IMG/VR virus record: IMGVR_UViG_3300048833_000092 | Span: 1 to 35,755 of that record | DNA: 35,755 bases | Source: a virus | Strand: one strand, 5' to 3' | Shown here: one piece after another, positions 22,022 to 31,213 of the stretch | Numbering within the stretch: the stretch's first letter is position 1 | How the letters are laid out: each line of letters begins with the position of its first letter | Program-made: the position numbers and the translations under genes | The notes under the pieces: generated by a model | What the model saw: only the letters and a program-made list of their open reading frames with translations | Database searches by the model: none | What the model was told of the DNA's origin: nothing

Positions 22022-22579
22022 ATGCTCAACGCTGACAACGTGCACATCACCGAGACGGGGTACGTGTTCATCGCCCCTGTGGGATCGGAAGCCCCCGATG
22101 ACTACGACTCCAGCCTCTCGTCGGAGTGGGTTGACCTCGGTTATCTCGCACAGGGCGGGCTCACGAAGAACGCCCCGATCGAGACTAAGGACATCACGGC
22201 ATTCCAGAACGGCGAGGTCATCGCGACGATCTGCCGGTCCCCGAAGACGACCGTCGGGTTCGGCCTCATCGAGCACAACAAGGAAGCGGTCATCCTGGCT
22301 GCTTTCCCCGGTGTCGAGATCGGCCCGGGGAAGGATGAGATCACGTACACCGACCATGACGGCGGTGCTGAGGTCGCGCTCGTCATCGTCGAGGTCAACG
22401 CCAACGGTCTCGGCGAGCGCACGCATTACCCGCGGGTGAAGCTGACCGGGCGTGAGCAGATCGCGACCACCACGGACAACGAGAAGGTCTTCAACCTCAC
22501 GTACACCGCCTACCGCGAGACGGGTGGGTACGTGTGGAAGGCGTTCCTGGAGACCCCGTTGGATGACGACGGTTCCTGA
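22022..22579 (+). CDS. Major tail (tube) protein
   Basis: This is a 185-residue protein whose MLNADNVHITETGYVFIAPVGSEAP start and the pattern of beta strands (EWVDLGYLAQGGLTK, EIKTK-like IETKDITAFQNGE) match actinophage tail tube proteins. AAGGAGGG lies upstream of the ATG, consistent with high expression. It precedes a strong hairpin and the chaperone genes. Confidence 0.88.
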   Translation: MLNADNVHITETGYVFIAPVGSEAPDDYDSSLSSEWVDLGYLAQGGLTKNAPIETKDITAFQNGEVIATICRSPKTTVGFGLIEHNKEAVILAAFPGVEIGPGKDEITYTDHDGGAEVALVIVEVNANGLGERTHYPRVKLTGREQIATTTDNEKVFNLTYTAYRETGGYVWKAFLETPLDDDGS

Positions 22580-22589
22580 CCCCTTGAGC

Positions 22590-22624
22590 CCCGGCGTCCC
22601 CGACCCGCCTGCGGGGACGCCGGG
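22590..22624 (+). terminator. Terminator-like hairpin after the major tail gene
   Basis: A perfect 12-bp stem (CCCGGCGTCCCC at 22590-22601 and GGGGACGCCGGG at 22613-22624) with an 11-nt loop lies 11 nt after the tube gene stop. There is no T tract. It probably reduces read-through into the chaperones or protects the abundant tube message. Confidence 0.55.
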
Positions 22625-22652
22625 CCGGGCGGCACAGGCGGAGGAGCACACC

Positions 22653-22931
22653 ATGACGTACAACGTGGAAGCGGCCCGCGCCGAGCGGGCAGCGCAGCGC
22701 AGCACTGAGCCGTTCCAGTTCGAGTTCCGCGGCCGGCAGTGGACCATGAAGGACCGCGACGACCTCCCGGCCGTCGCCGCCACTTGGACCGAGGCCGGCT
22801 TCGTGATGAGGTTCGACCAGATCATCGTCGAGGACGACTGGCCGACCGACGCCATCTACTCGGACGACCTCACCGTCGGTGATCTCACCGGGCTGGTTCA
22901 GGCGTGGCTGGGGGCGACGCCGGGGGAATAG
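22653..22931 (+). CDS. Tail assembly chaperone, short form (gpG-like)
   Basis: This is a 92-residue protein with PFQFEFRGRQWTMKDRDDLPAVAA (about 22-45), the usual opening of actinophage tail chaperones. GGAGGAG lies 8 nt before the ATG. It binds the tape measure during tail assembly. It stops at TAG 22929-22931, just after the GGGGGAA slippery run, and a second frame continues from there. Confidence 0.8.
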   Translation: MTYNVEAARAERAAQRSTEPFQFEFRGRQWTMKDRDDLPAVAATWTEAGFVMRFDQIIVEDDWPTDAIYSDDLTVGDLTGLVQAWLGATPGE

Positions 22932-23338
22932 CCAGCGCCGTCCGCCTCCTGGAGAAGTACGGCGGCGCGATCGAAGCCGACCTGCAGCGGTACTACGGCC
23001 TCCACATCGGCGACTTCCCCTGGCCGTTGACAGCCCGGCGTCTGCGCGTCTTGGTGGAGAACCTTCCGTCCGGGTCCCAGTTCCATCTGGCGCTGACACC
23101 GGAAGACGAGCGGGCCTGGTCCATCGACACCTACATGTTCGCCAACGTGATTGATGAGCTTCGCATCAACAGGTGGCAGGCAGCCCTGATTGCTGGGGCC
23201 AAGGGAGTTAAGCCACCGCAGCCGTTCCCGCGCCCCTCAGCAGATAGGGCGGCAGTTCGAGACCCGAGGCACGTTGCCCGCGTGCTCAATCACCACGGCA
23301 AGAAGCCGCGACGCATCGGAGGGGACAAGCATGGCTGA
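22653..23338 (+). CDS. Tail assembly chaperone, frameshifted long form (gpGT-like)
   Basis: After a -1 frameshift at about 22922-22928 the reading continues as IASAVRLLEKYGGAIEAD and onward to 23338, for a fused protein of about 228 residues. The downstream part (LQRYYGLHIGDFPWPLTARRL) is the well-known actinophage T-type extension. It lacks a good start of its own, apart from a GTG/ATG-poor region near 22904. It ends 7 nt inside the tape measure gene. The long form links the tape measure to the short chaperones and is lost from mature tails. Confidence 0.75.
22922..22928 (+). promoter_or_regulatory. Programmed -1 ribosomal frameshift site
   Basis: The run GGGGGAA is read in zero frame as (CC)G-GGG-GAA, followed at once by TAG. 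Slipping back by one nucleotide gives GGG-GGA and opens the downstream frame (ATA-GCC-AGC). Phage tail chaperones use this type of G-run slippery site. A second G run (GGGGG at 22910-22914) lies slightly upstream and cannot be excluded. Confidence 0.65.
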
Positions 23339-25169
23339 CGACGTCTCCGGCGTGGAAGTTGGCACGGCGTATGTGACCGTCTTGCCGTCTACCCGCGGAT
23401 TCCACAAGGCCCTCGCTGCTGACGTGGACCAGGCCAGCGCCACAGCCGGCAAGTCCGGCGGAGTCGCGTTCGCTGGTACCTTCACGAAGGCGCTCCCTGC
23501 GATCGGGGCGGCCCTGGCAGGCGCGTTCAGCGTCCAGAAGGTCGTGCAGTTCGCGGGCCAGTCCATCGACGCCGCCTCTAGTCTCGCTGAGGCCCAGTCG
23601 AAGGTCAACGTCGTGTTCGGCGACTCCGCCGCGGCGATCAACCGGTGGGCCGAAGGTTCGGTCACCGGATTTCTGCTCTCCGAACAGGCGGCACTGGCTG
23701 CTGCCGGGACCTACGGCAACCTGTTCCAGGCGTTCGGCATCGGCCAGACCAAGGCCGCGGAGATGTCCACCACCCTCGTGGCCCTGGCCGCCGATTTGTC
23801 TTCGTTCTCGGACACGAGCGTCGAAGAAGCCCTGCAGGCCCTGCAGTCTGGGCTGTCGGGTGAGACCGAACCCCTCAAGAAGTACGGCATCGCCCTCACG
23901 GATGCGCGGCTGCGGCAGGAGGCACTCAACCTCGGGATCTACGACGGGGTCGGGATCCTCGACGCCGCGCAGAAGGCGCAAGCCTCCTACGCCCTCATCA
24001 TGAAGGACTCAGTCCTGGCGCAGGGCGACGTCGAGCGGACCGCCGACGGCTACGCGAACACGACTAAGGCCCTTACCGCAGCAGTAGATAAGGCCAAGGC
24101 CACCATTGGGGAAGGACTCATAGACGCCCTCCAGGCTGCATCAACCAGCTTGGGTGGCCCCGATGGCATGGTCGCGCTCATAGACAACGCGGCGGGACGC
24201 GTAGCGGTCCTGACGGAGGGTTTCGGCGCACTAATCGGGAAGATCGGCGAGATCCCCGCGGCCCTAGGTGACCGCCGGATGGAAGCTCTCGGCAACCTCT
24301 TTGGCGGGGTCACGGCCACCCTCCCGTTCTACGCCCCGATCAAGATGCTTTGGGACAAGTCAGGTGAACTCCTGGACCAGAAGAACGCCTGGGAGGACGT
24401 CGCCGCTGAGGCTGAGCGCGCCGCCTACATGCAGGACGTGTACGCCGGGGCGACCCGGTCCTCGGCCGTGGAGATGTCCGCCGCCGCCACCGCTGCCGAG
24501 GACTATGACTCCTACCTGCAGCAGATGACCGACCGGACCGTCGGTGCCGCGACCGGGGTCGACACCCTCCGTGAAGCACTCGACAAGTTCAACAGCAACA
24601 ACGACGTCAGACTCGCCGGCGCATCAATCCGCGAGGGTTGGCGGTCCCTGGACACGATGGGGGAGCGGGTCTGGCGTGGCAAGGGCAAGGACCGCCGGCA
24701 GGTGCAGCTCGACTTCGACCCCACGATCGTCGACGGCCGGTTCGGCACCGACAAGACCGGCGACCAGGGACGCACGTGGGCCGCCCGCATCGCCGGGTCC
24801 TACCTGGACAAGGCCGAACTCCTCGGCGGCCAGGAGGCAGAGGACCTCATCATGCGCGGGCAGCGGCGACTCGCCCGCCAGTTCCGTGAGTGGGGCATCG
24901 AAGACCCCCGCGCCTACGCCAGGTCGTTCCTGCGGCCGTCCGCGCAGCTCGTCGCCCAGAACAACATCGACCAGGCCGCACTGGACCCGGGCAACGTGTC
25001 CGACGAGTCCCGGCGGCTCGGCAGCCGCACCACCCAGTTCATCTTCCAGGGCGACATCAAGGTCGACTCCGACGCCGCACTGCGGCAGGCCGCGGAAGAG
25101 GCCCGCCGCCTGGCGTCGCTGGCCAGCCGTGGCGCCGGACCGCTCGCACCCGTGGGGGCCCTGGGATGA
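23331..25169 (+). CDS. Tape measure protein
   Basis: This 612-residue protein follows the chaperone genes, with GGAGGGG 7 nt before the ATG. It starts with a tape-measure-like N-terminus (VGTAYVTVLPSTRGF), has a hydrophobic segment at about 45-65 (ALPAIGAALAGAFSV), and a long Ala/Leu-rich helical body. At about 0.15 nm per residue it predicts a short tail of roughly 90 nm. No fused lysozyme or peptidase domain is visible, although a region near residues 440-520 (RRLARQFREWG and onward) seems globular. Confidence 0.88.
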   Translation: MADDVSGVEVGTAYVTVLPSTRGFHKALAADVDQASATAGKSGGVAFAGTFTKALPAIGAALAGAFSVQKVVQFAGQSIDAASSLAEAQSKVNVVFGDSAAAINRWAEGSVTGFLLSEQAALAAAGTYGNLFQAFGIGQTKAAEMSTTLVALAADLSSFSDTSVEEALQALQSGLSGETEPLKKYGIALTDARLRQEALNLGIYDGVGILDAAQKAQASYALIMKDSVLAQGDVERTADGYANTTKALTAAVDKAKATIGEGLIDALQAASTSLGGPDGMVALIDNAAGRVAVLTEGFGALIGKIGEIPAALGDRRMEALGNLFGGVTATLPFYAPIKMLWDKSGELLDQKNAWEDVAAEAERAAYMQDVYAGATRSSAVEMSAAATAAEDYDSYLQQMTDRTVGAATGVDTLREALDKFNSNNDVRLAGASIREGWRSLDTMGERVWRGKGKDRRQVQLDFDPTIVDGRFGTDKTGDQGRTWAARIAGSYLDKAELLGGQEAEDLIMRGQRRLARQFREWGIEDPRAYARSFLRPSAQLVAQNNIDQAALDPGNVSDESRRLGSRTTQFIFQGDIKVDSDAALRQAAEEARRLASLASRGAGPLAPVGALG

Positions 25170-25579
25170 CCACCATCACGATCGACCGTTCCGGGCTGTC
25201 CCTCGCCGACCTGGTCATCACGTCGGACGGGTCGAGCGGTATCGAGCTCGTCGACTTCGCCCCCGGCCAGAAGCAGGTCGACAACACGTATGCGGAGTCC
25301 GCGTGGCGGTCGGGCGGCAAGCTGACCCGGTCACGGGCCCGGATCACCGCCATGCGGCTCGTCGTCCGGTTCGAAGCCGACACCGCGGCGGAAGCGATCG
25401 ACGCCGCCGAGGAGCTCGTGCAGGCCCTCGAGCAGTGGGACTACACGATCACTGAGGACACCGGCACGACGCGGATCGAGTACGCCTGCATGCCCGCGTC
25501 GACCGAGCCCGGCCGTGACCCGGTCCTGCTGGAAGCGGGCATCCTCATCGTGACCGCGTCCATCCCGAGGCAGCCGTGA
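25166..25579 (+). CDS. Distal tail/minor tail protein
   Basis: This is a 137-residue beta-rich protein directly after the tape measure (ATGA overlap), where the distal tail (Dit-like) protein lies in actinophages. It has DLVITSDGSSGIELVDFAPGQ near the N-terminus. It should form the platform on which the tail-tip proteins assemble. The assignment rests on position and predicted fold rather than on a diagnostic motif. Confidence 0.6.
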   Translation: MTTITIDRSGLSLADLVITSDGSSGIELVDFAPGQKQVDNTYAESAWRSGGKLTRSRARITAMRLVVRFEADTAAEAIDAAEELVQALEQWDYTITEDTGTTRIEYACMPASTEPGRDPVLLEAGILIVTASIPRQP

Positions 25580-27840
25580 TCCGTTACGCCTCCTACGGCT
25601 ATCCGATGCCGGTCCAGTTGCCGGACGGCACGTGGGACGCCGGCGAGGCCGACTCGGTGCAGGCGGGGGAGTGGGGCGAGTTCCGGGTCGAGATCGGCGC
25701 GGTGTGGGACATCAGCACCGACCCGCCCACGAAGACCGCCGACGGTGTCGACATCACCAGCATCGTTGACACCCGTTCCCTGATCGACGCGCTCGGGTTC
25801 GCCGAACCGTGGGGGGAGACGATCGGGTCGATCCGGCTTCCCCGCCTCACCCCGTTCGACGCCCCGGACTGGCTCCGCGAGCTCGCGAACATCGACGTGT
25901 GGAGGGTCCTGCCCGCCGACCTCGCCCTCCAGCTCGGCCGCAGCGAGGTCGGGTACTGGCACGGGTTCGTCGCGTCGATCGAGCTCGGCGACGGTCCCGG
26001 CATGGCGTCGTCGGTGTCGCTGCAGCTCGCCGGCGCCGGGCAGGGGGAGTGCACGCTGCGCTGCCATCAGCCGCAGCTGCGGGACCGGGTCCTGGACGCC
26101 GGCCAGTGGATCGCCCGCGCCATGTCCGTGCAGGACTTCCCCCGCCCCTTCACCCCGTTCGTCGGGTTCCGGTTCGAGTCCGACGACACGAACATCGATC
26201 TCCGCTACCGCGGGTCCCGCGGGTCGAACGTCGCCGAGTACGTGGAGCAGGTCCTCGAGCAGGCGCAGTCCCCGACCGTGGCGTGGACGATCTCCCGCGC
26301 GTTCGACGAGGACGGCTACGTCCAGCCCCGCAAGTACTACCTGCGGCAGGTCAGCGACGAGCTCGACGGCGCGGTCCAGCAGAACACCGTGTTCCTCGGC
26401 GGTGACGGCGTGACCCTGCTGGGGTTCACGAAGGACGGCACCGAAGCGGTCAACGCCGTGTACGGGGAGGGCCTGGACCCCAAGGACGGGTCCCGGTGGC
26501 GGAACATGAAGCATCCGGCCCTGTTCCCAGCGAAGCCCGACTACCCCGACCGCACCGACGGCCCCACCTACCCCCTCGGCTACGGCGACGACGACTCCAT
26601 GTTCGCCGAGGACTCCATCACCCAGCTGCAGTACGGGCTGCGGTTCGGGGCGTGGCCGGACGTGGAGATCACCGGCGAGTGGGGAGACGACACCACCACC
26701 GCAGTCCGCGCCCTGCAGGAAGACGCCGGCGTCACCGTCACCGGCACGATCGAGGACAACGACGGTTGGGACCTGGTGTGGGAGAACACCGCGCTGATCT
26801 CCGACCTCGACGCCTCCTACGCCCGGCCCCTGTCGGAGGTCACCGAGTCCAGCAAGTACCTGTACTCGCCGACCGGGCAGGTCATCGCCGAGAACGACGC
26901 CTACGACGGGCGGATCCGCGTGGAGCGGGCGATCTCCTACGAGGACGCCGGCAAGGAACGCGCACGGCTGCACGCCCGAAGGCTCGCACGGCAGGCGCTC
27001 GACGGGGCGTCGTGGACCGGCCGCGTCGTCCTCACCTCCGACCCGACCGACGAGAACGGCAACGGCCGCTCCCGGCTCGACATCCGCGAGGGCGGCTGGC
27101 TACGGATCAACGGCATGGACGGCGGCAGCCTCGCCGACTTCTACATCGCAGGGAAGCAGGACTCCGACGAGGGCCACACGGTCACCCTGACCGTGTCCCA
27201 GAAGCCGCGTCCGTTCATGGACCTGGTCACGCAGCAGGCCCGGATCCGGGCCGTGAAGGAGGACCCCACGCGGGCCCTGTACCTGCGCCGGGGCCGTACC
27301 CGCAACCCGTGGAAAGAGTCGACCGGGTGGGACAAGGAGTCGGGTGCCGGGATCGTCCGCCCGACCGTCCTCGCGGCCGGCTGGAACGTCATCAAGTTCG
27401 TCGGCGCGGAGCGCGGCACGATCGACTCGATCCGCGCCCGCACCAGCGGCGACCCGGAGCCGTTCGTCCTGGCGATCTTCGGCAAGGACTTCTCCACCGA
27501 GACCGACACCATGGTCGACCTGCTCACGGACCTGATCCCGGACCCGATGGCGGAGGAGCCCGACGGGTACGGCTGGTGGTCCCTGGACACCACGGTCGAC
27601 ACGCTGGATTCCTGGTACTTCGTTGAGTCGTGGGGCGAGTTCGAGCAAAGGGCCGGGTACTCGCCCGGGGCGGAGACGAGCAAGAAGCCCGACGCCGACC
27701 CCCACCCGGTCACCGGGCTCCTCGTCGACGCCCTGGGCTGGCGGTTCGGGTCCGACGACGCCCCCTACCTGTGGTGCGCGGTGTACGTGGAGAACGCCTG
27801 CACGTTCCGGGCCAACATGCGCATCGTCGTCGAGGAGTAG
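25576..27840 (+). CDS. Tail-tip (hub) protein with embedded peptidoglycan-binding-like domain
   Basis: This is a 754-residue minor tail protein from a GTGA overlap, with the SLIDALGFAEPWGETIGSI region (about residues 67-85) common in actinophage tail-hub proteins. Residues about 348-392 match the PG_binding_1 pattern (ITQLQYGLRFG, then Val-Glu-Ile-Thr-Gly-Glu-Trp-Gly-Asp-Asp-Thr-Thr-Thr-Ala-Val-Arg-Ala-Leu-Gln, then Val-Thr-Gly-Thr-Ile). That domain binds cell-wall peptidoglycan, so this protein may contact the wall at infection. Trp and Tyr are frequent throughout. The C-terminal part is beta-rich. Confidence 0.75.
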   Translation: MIRYASYGYPMPVQLPDGTWDAGEADSVQAGEWGEFRVEIGAVWDISTDPPTKTADGVDITSIVDTRSLIDALGFAEPWGETIGSIRLPRLTPFDAPDWLRELANIDVWRVLPADLALQLGRSEVGYWHGFVASIELGDGPGMASSVSLQLAGAGQGECTLRCHQPQLRDRVLDAGQWIARAMSVQDFPRPFTPFVGFRFESDDTNIDLRYRGSRGSNVAEYVEQVLEQAQSPTVAWTISRAFDEDGYVQPRKYYLRQVSDELDGAVQQNTVFLGGDGVTLLGFTKDGTEAVNAVYGEGLDPKDGSRWRNMKHPALFPAKPDYPDRTDGPTYPLGYGDDDSMFAEDSITQLQYGLRFGAWPDVEITGEWGDDTTTAVRALQEDAGVTVTGTIEDNDGWDLVWENTALISDLDASYARPLSEVTESSKYLYSPTGQVIAENDAYDGRIRVERAISYEDAGKERARLHARRLARQALDGASWTGRVVLTSDPTDENGNGRSRLDIREGGWLRINGMDGGSLADFYIAGKQDSDEGHTVTLTVSQKPRPFMDLVTQQARIRAVKEDPTRALYLRRGRTRNPWKESTGWDKESGAGIVRPTVLAAGWNVIKFVGAERGTIDSIRARTSGDPEPFVLAIFGKDFSTETDTMVDLLTDLIPDPMAEEPDGYGWWSLDTTVDTLDSWYFVESWGEFEQRAGYSPGAETSKKPDADPHPVTGLLVDALGWRFGSDDAPYLWCAVYVENACTFRANMRIVVEE

Positions 27841-27843
27841 CAA

Positions 27844-28731
27844 GTGGCCCCGGTAAAGCAGGCGTACCTCGGGGCCGATTCCTGGCCGTCGACGTACTAC
27901 TGGATCCTCGGCGCGGCGGGCGGAGAGGTCGTCGACCTGCGCTCATCCGGCGGCGACTCCTACACCGTGGCGCGCGGCGGCAGCTCGGTGTTCAACGGCA
28001 GCGCGTTCCCCCTCGCGGTGAGGTCTGCCGCGATCGACGGCGCGGTCATCGTCTGCGTCGATACCGGCGCCGGGCAGGAGTGGTCCTTCGTCGACGCCGG
28101 GACGACCGCGGCCGACGTCTACTTCGACGACGCGCCGTTCGGGGACATCACCGACGACTTCACGGTCGTGTGCCTGGCCGGTGACGCCTCGCAGGTCGTC
28201 GTGTCGGACGGCACCGACTTGTGGGGCCTGCCGGTGACGGGTGGCGCGACAGCCTGGTCGTGCTCGGCCGGGACACGCTGGCTGGCCGCGTCACCGTCCG
28301 CTGATCGGTGGTTGGGGCTGTCGCCGCGCGACATGCCGACCCAGGACGCGACGATGACGCTCACGCTGCTCGACGACACCGGCACCGCGCTGGACAGCGT
28401 GACCTTCACGCACCCTGTGCACGCGACCTGGAGCGGCTGGTCCGACCCGATGTTCGGCCCGGACAACATCCGAGATTCTTCGGTGCAGTGGCTCCCGCTC
28501 GGGGGCAATCGGGTGGCGATGGTGGCCCGCGTCAACGGCGGCTCGCCCGACTACGAGGTGTCCGTCCTGATCCGGGTCGTCGACTGCACCGGCGACGAGC
28601 TGGCGTGGGAGAGCGCCGCAGTCACCTTCGCCACCACCGTGACCGATGGAAGCCTTGACCGGCTCCACCCGTTCGCCTCCGACTTCGGCGGCCAGCTCGC
28701 CATCGGCTACCGGCTGGAGTCCTTCTCATGA
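27844..28731 (+). CDS. Minor tail protein, beta-propeller-like
   Basis: This is a 295-residue protein starting at GTG with GAGGAG upstream. It shows repeated beta motifs ending in Asp-Gly-Thr or similar (for example VVVSDGTDLWGLPVTG and WLGLSPRDMPTQD), with a regular strand-turn pattern of a receptor-binding or baseplate-type beta fold. It lies between the hub protein and the tail fibre genes. No enzyme motif is present. Confidence 0.55.
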   Translation: MAPVKQAYLGADSWPSTYYWILGAAGGEVVDLRSSGGDSYTVARGGSSVFNGSAFPLAVRSAAIDGAVIVCVDTGAGQEWSFVDAGTTAADVYFDDAPFGDITDDFTVVCLAGDASQVVVSDGTDLWGLPVTGGATAWSCSAGTRWLAASPSADRWLGLSPRDMPTQDATMTLTLLDDTGTALDSVTFTHPVHATWSGWSDPMFGPDNIRDSSVQWLPLGGNRVAMVARVNGGSPDYEVSVLIRVVDCTGDELAWESAAVTFATTVTDGSLDRLHPFASDFGGQLAIGYRLESFS

Positions 28732-29006
28732 CCCAGATCCTGTGGGTCGACACGGCTGCCCTCACCGCGACCGAGTCGACCGGCGCCCCCGCCGACGCAG
28801 GCGTCATCTCCTTCAAGGGGTCCTTCGGCATCGCTGCCCTGTCCCTGACGAGCACCGTCTGCCAAGACCTAGAGGACCCCGGCAACGTCCACACGTTCGC
28901 AGGCGCCGCGCGGGTCCCCCGCTACCTGCGGCAGCGCCAGTCGCCGGCCGGGACACCGTCCCGCGTCCTACCGCCGAACCTGCGGCAACGCCAGACCTTC
29001 CGCTAA
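28728..29006 (+). CDS. Hypothetical tail-region protein
   Basis: This is a 92-residue protein starting at an ATGA overlap. The C-terminus repeats Leu-Arg-Gln-Arg-Gln twice (near residues 66-70 and 84-88) around a Pro/Ser-rich linker. It may be a small tail attachment or assembly protein. Confidence 0.5.
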   Translation: MTQILWVDTAALTATESTGAPADAGVISFKGSFGIAALSLTSTVCQDLEDPGNVHTFAGAARVPRYLRQRQSPAGTPSRVLPPNLRQRQTFR

Positions 29007-29027
29007 CCCGCTCACCCTGGAGGACCC

Positions 29028-29429
29028 ATGGCCGTCGCCATCTTCAACGACCACTTCGAATGGAACTACGCCGTCGTCGCGGGAACGTCGGGAGCCGACA
29101 CGCCCTGGGCGTTCACCGACGAGAACGGCGACCCCATCGACCTGTCCGTCTTCACCGAGGTCCGCGCCGAGTGGCGAACCTCCTACCCCCAAGAAGAACC
29201 CGCCTTCACCCTCACGACCGAGGACGGCTCCATCGTGAACGGTGGGGCGCTGGGCACCCTCACGATCACCCACGACACCGACGCCACCGCTGCGCTCATG
29301 GAAGCCCTCGGCCACAAGAAGCAGTCCTACAAGTACGACCTGATCGGCTACCACACCAACGGCAAGGACCTCATCTTCCGCGGGACCGTCCTACTCGAGC
29401 CCAACGCCACCCGTGAGGACGGTTCCTGA
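29028..29429 (+). CDS. Minor tail protein
   Basis: This is a 133-residue protein with GGAGGACCC before the ATG. It starts [19 protein letters not shown] and has a repeated strand pattern with many Asp/Thr. It resembles small beta-sandwich proteins that precede fibres in actinophage tails (BppU-like N-termini). It overlaps the fibre gene by TGATG, so the two products likely assemble together. Confidence 0.55.
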   Translation: MAVAIFNDHFEWNYAVVAGTSGADTPWAFTDENGDPIDLSVFTEVRAEWRTSYPQEEPAFTLTTEDGSIVNGGALGTLTITHDTDATAALMEALGHKKQSYKYDLIGYHTNGKDLIFRGTVLLEPNATREDGS

Positions 29430-30391
29430 TGCCCATCATCGCGACGGTCGCCAAGACCGTGATCAACGCGTCCCGCGACGGCGGCAATCCGATCCAGCCG
29501 GTGACCGGCCGGACCGTCATCAAGGCCGAGTGGGCGCGGATCGGGCCCCGCGGCCTGACGGGCGACACCGGACCCACGGGACCTACAGGGCCCACCGGAG
29601 CGACCGGGGCGACAGGCGCGACCGGGCCGACCGGCCCCGCTGGGCCCACCGGGGCATCGGGCACCGCGGACGCCACCGCCTACGCCAACGTGGCCGCGTT
29701 CCCCGGCGGGGCCGACGACGGCGCGTTCGCCTACGCCGAGGACACCGACGAGTTGTACGTCCGCCGTAACGGCGCGTGGAAGAAAGTCCTCACCGAAGTT
29801 TCTACGCTCGCACAGTCGCAAGTGACCGGGCTGACGACGGACCTCGCGGCGAAGGCGTCAACGGTCAGCATCAACCGACCGTTGGCATGGTCGGGCGGCT
29901 ACATCGGTCCTCTCCACCGTGACGTGACGACAGTCACCGTGGGGAATGGTGTGCTGTACCTCGTCCCGGTCTACATCCCGTCGAGCGTCACCCTCGACCG
30001 ACTTTCCATAGAGGTCGTGACCACTCCGGGTGGAGCTGGCTCCGTCGTCCGCCTCGGCATCTACAACCACAACTCGGCCACCAACCTGCCCTCGTCGCTG
30101 CTGGTCGACGCCGGAACGGTGGACACCACCACCACCGGTACGAAAGAGGCCACCATCTCGCAGACCCTGAGCGCGGGAACCTACTGGTTCTGTGCCGTGG
30201 CGCAGGGCAGTGCTAGCCCCAACCCGACGCTACGCGTGTTCGTGCCGATCTCCAGCAACTCGATCATGGGTGCGGGTGCCGTTGGATGCCGCTACCGAAC
30301 CGGCGTCACTGGAGCCCTACCCGACCCCGTTGGCTCTCTGCTGGCTGCCGACGCCGCTAACCCCGTCCGCGTCTCTGGGAGGGTCGCGTGA
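29429..30391 (+). CDS. Tail fibre with collagen-like repeat
   Basis: This is a 320-residue protein. Residues about 38-80 form a collagen-like Gly-x-y tract ([15 protein letters not shown] and further triplets, 13 or so), which builds a trimeric stalk. After a helical joint ([19 protein letters not shown]), the C-terminal half is a beta-rich head with Thr, Ser and Val, a likely receptor-binding domain. It is a probable host-range determinant. It ends in a GTGA overlap with the next gene. Confidence 0.8.
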   Translation: MPIIATVAKTVINASRDGGNPIQPVTGRTVIKAEWARIGPRGLTGDTGPTGPTGPTGATGATGATGPTGPAGPTGASGTADATAYANVAAFPGGADDGAFAYAEDTDELYVRRNGAWKKVLTEVSTLAQSQVTGLTTDLAAKASTVSINRPLAWSGGYIGPLHRDVTTVTVGNGVLYLVPVYIPSSVTLDRLSIEVVTTPGGAGSVVRLGIYNHNSATNLPSSLLVDAGTVDTTTTGTKEATISQTLSAGTYWFCAVAQGSASPNPTLRVFVPISSNSIMGAGAVGCRYRTGVTGALPDPVGSLLAADAANPVRVSGRVA

Positions 30392-30570
30392 TCCACACCA
30401 TCGAAACCTACGACAACGGGGTACTCATCGAGACACGCGAGGTCGACGTCCCCGACCCCGACCCCGCGGAGGTCGCCGCCGTCAACCGCTGGCGCGGCAT
30501 GGGATTCACCGACCCCGAAATCGTCGCCATGTACCCGCACCTCGCCTACGCCGTCGAACACACGGCATAA
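30388..30570 (+). CDS. Short tail-end hypothetical protein
   Basis: This is a 60-residue acidic protein starting from a GTG in a GTGA overlap with the fibre gene: [36 protein letters not shown]-like order of strands then helix. Such small proteins often follow fibres in actinophages and may be fibre chaperones, but no function is shown. Confidence 0.55.
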   Translation: MIHTIETYDNGVLIETREVDVPDPDPAEVAAVNRWRGMGFTDPEIVAMYPHLAYAVEHTA

Positions 30571-30613
30571 CCGCCCCAACTGGCCACGTGAAGCCTACGC
30601 AGGAAGGACGCCG

Positions 30614-30961
30614 ATGGACATCCTGGCCGGACTGTTCGACCCAGGCGAGAACGGGTTCGACATCGCCGACATGTCCGTCGTCGTCGGCATCCTGCTCGCC
30701 GTCGGCGGCGTGGTCGCGGGAGTCGTCCGCTGGAACGCCAAGCGCGTAGCCACCGTCCGGGACCGGGAACGCGCCGAGATGGAACGCCGACTCGCCGAAC
30801 AGATCCGCGAGGCGACGAAGCCGATCCAGCCCGACGCGAACGGCGGGTGGGCGCTGGCCGACTCGATCCGCCTGACCCACGAGGTCCTCGACGACGTCCG
30901 CTACCTCCGCAAGCGGCTGGACGAACACATCACCTGGCACATCGAGAACCGGGAGGACTGA
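30614..30961 (+). CDS. Membrane protein with coiled coil, lysis cassette
   Basis: This is a 115-residue protein with AGGAAGG upstream of the ATG. One transmembrane helix (about residues 20-40, MSVVVGILLAVGGVVAGVV) is followed by a long charged helix (RDRERAEMERRLAEQIREA). This is the layout of DUF2746-like proteins located by actinophage holins. It may help lysis timing or link the membrane to the wall. Confidence 0.65.
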   Translation: MDILAGLFDPGENGFDIADMSVVVGILLAVGGVVAGVVRWNAKRVATVRDRERAEMERRLAEQIREATKPIQPDANGGWALADSIRLTHEVLDDVRYLRKRLDEHITWHIENRED

Positions 30962-30964
30962 CCC

Positions 30965-31213
30965 ATGACCCAGCCCACGCAGACCGAGCACCCGTGGCGG
31001 GCCACCGCCCGCACCATCTTTGCCGCCGCCGTCGGCCTGCTGTCCCTGCTGCCGCTCATCGCCATGACGGCTGGGGTCAGTGAGCAGGCCGCCGTCGCCC
31101 AGGTCCTCCTCGTCACCGGCGCGATCACCCGCGTCCTCGCCCTACCGGCCGTGAACGCCTGGCTGGAGCGGTTCGTGCCCTGGCTCGCCGCCGCACCCAA
31201 GGCAGGCCAGTGA
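30965..31213 (+). CDS. Holin
   Basis: This is an 82-residue protein with two hydrophobic helices (about 18-37 and 43-63), a short charged N-terminus and Ala/Pro-rich C-terminus. It directly precedes the endolysin gene, with which it overlaps by TGATG. Holins form membrane lesions that release or activate the endolysin. GGAGG lies 9 nt before the ATG. Confidence 0.75.
   Translation: MTQPTQTEHPWRATARTIFAAAVGLLSLLPLIAMTAGVSEQAAVAQVLLVTGAITRVLALPAVNAWLERFVPWLAAAPKAGQ

Noticed and set aside
29560-29665. Tandem short repeats that could be mistaken for a CRISPR array or satellite
   Set aside because: They are the Gly-x-y codons of the collagen-like stalk in the fibre gene, in frame and of 9-nt period, without spacers.
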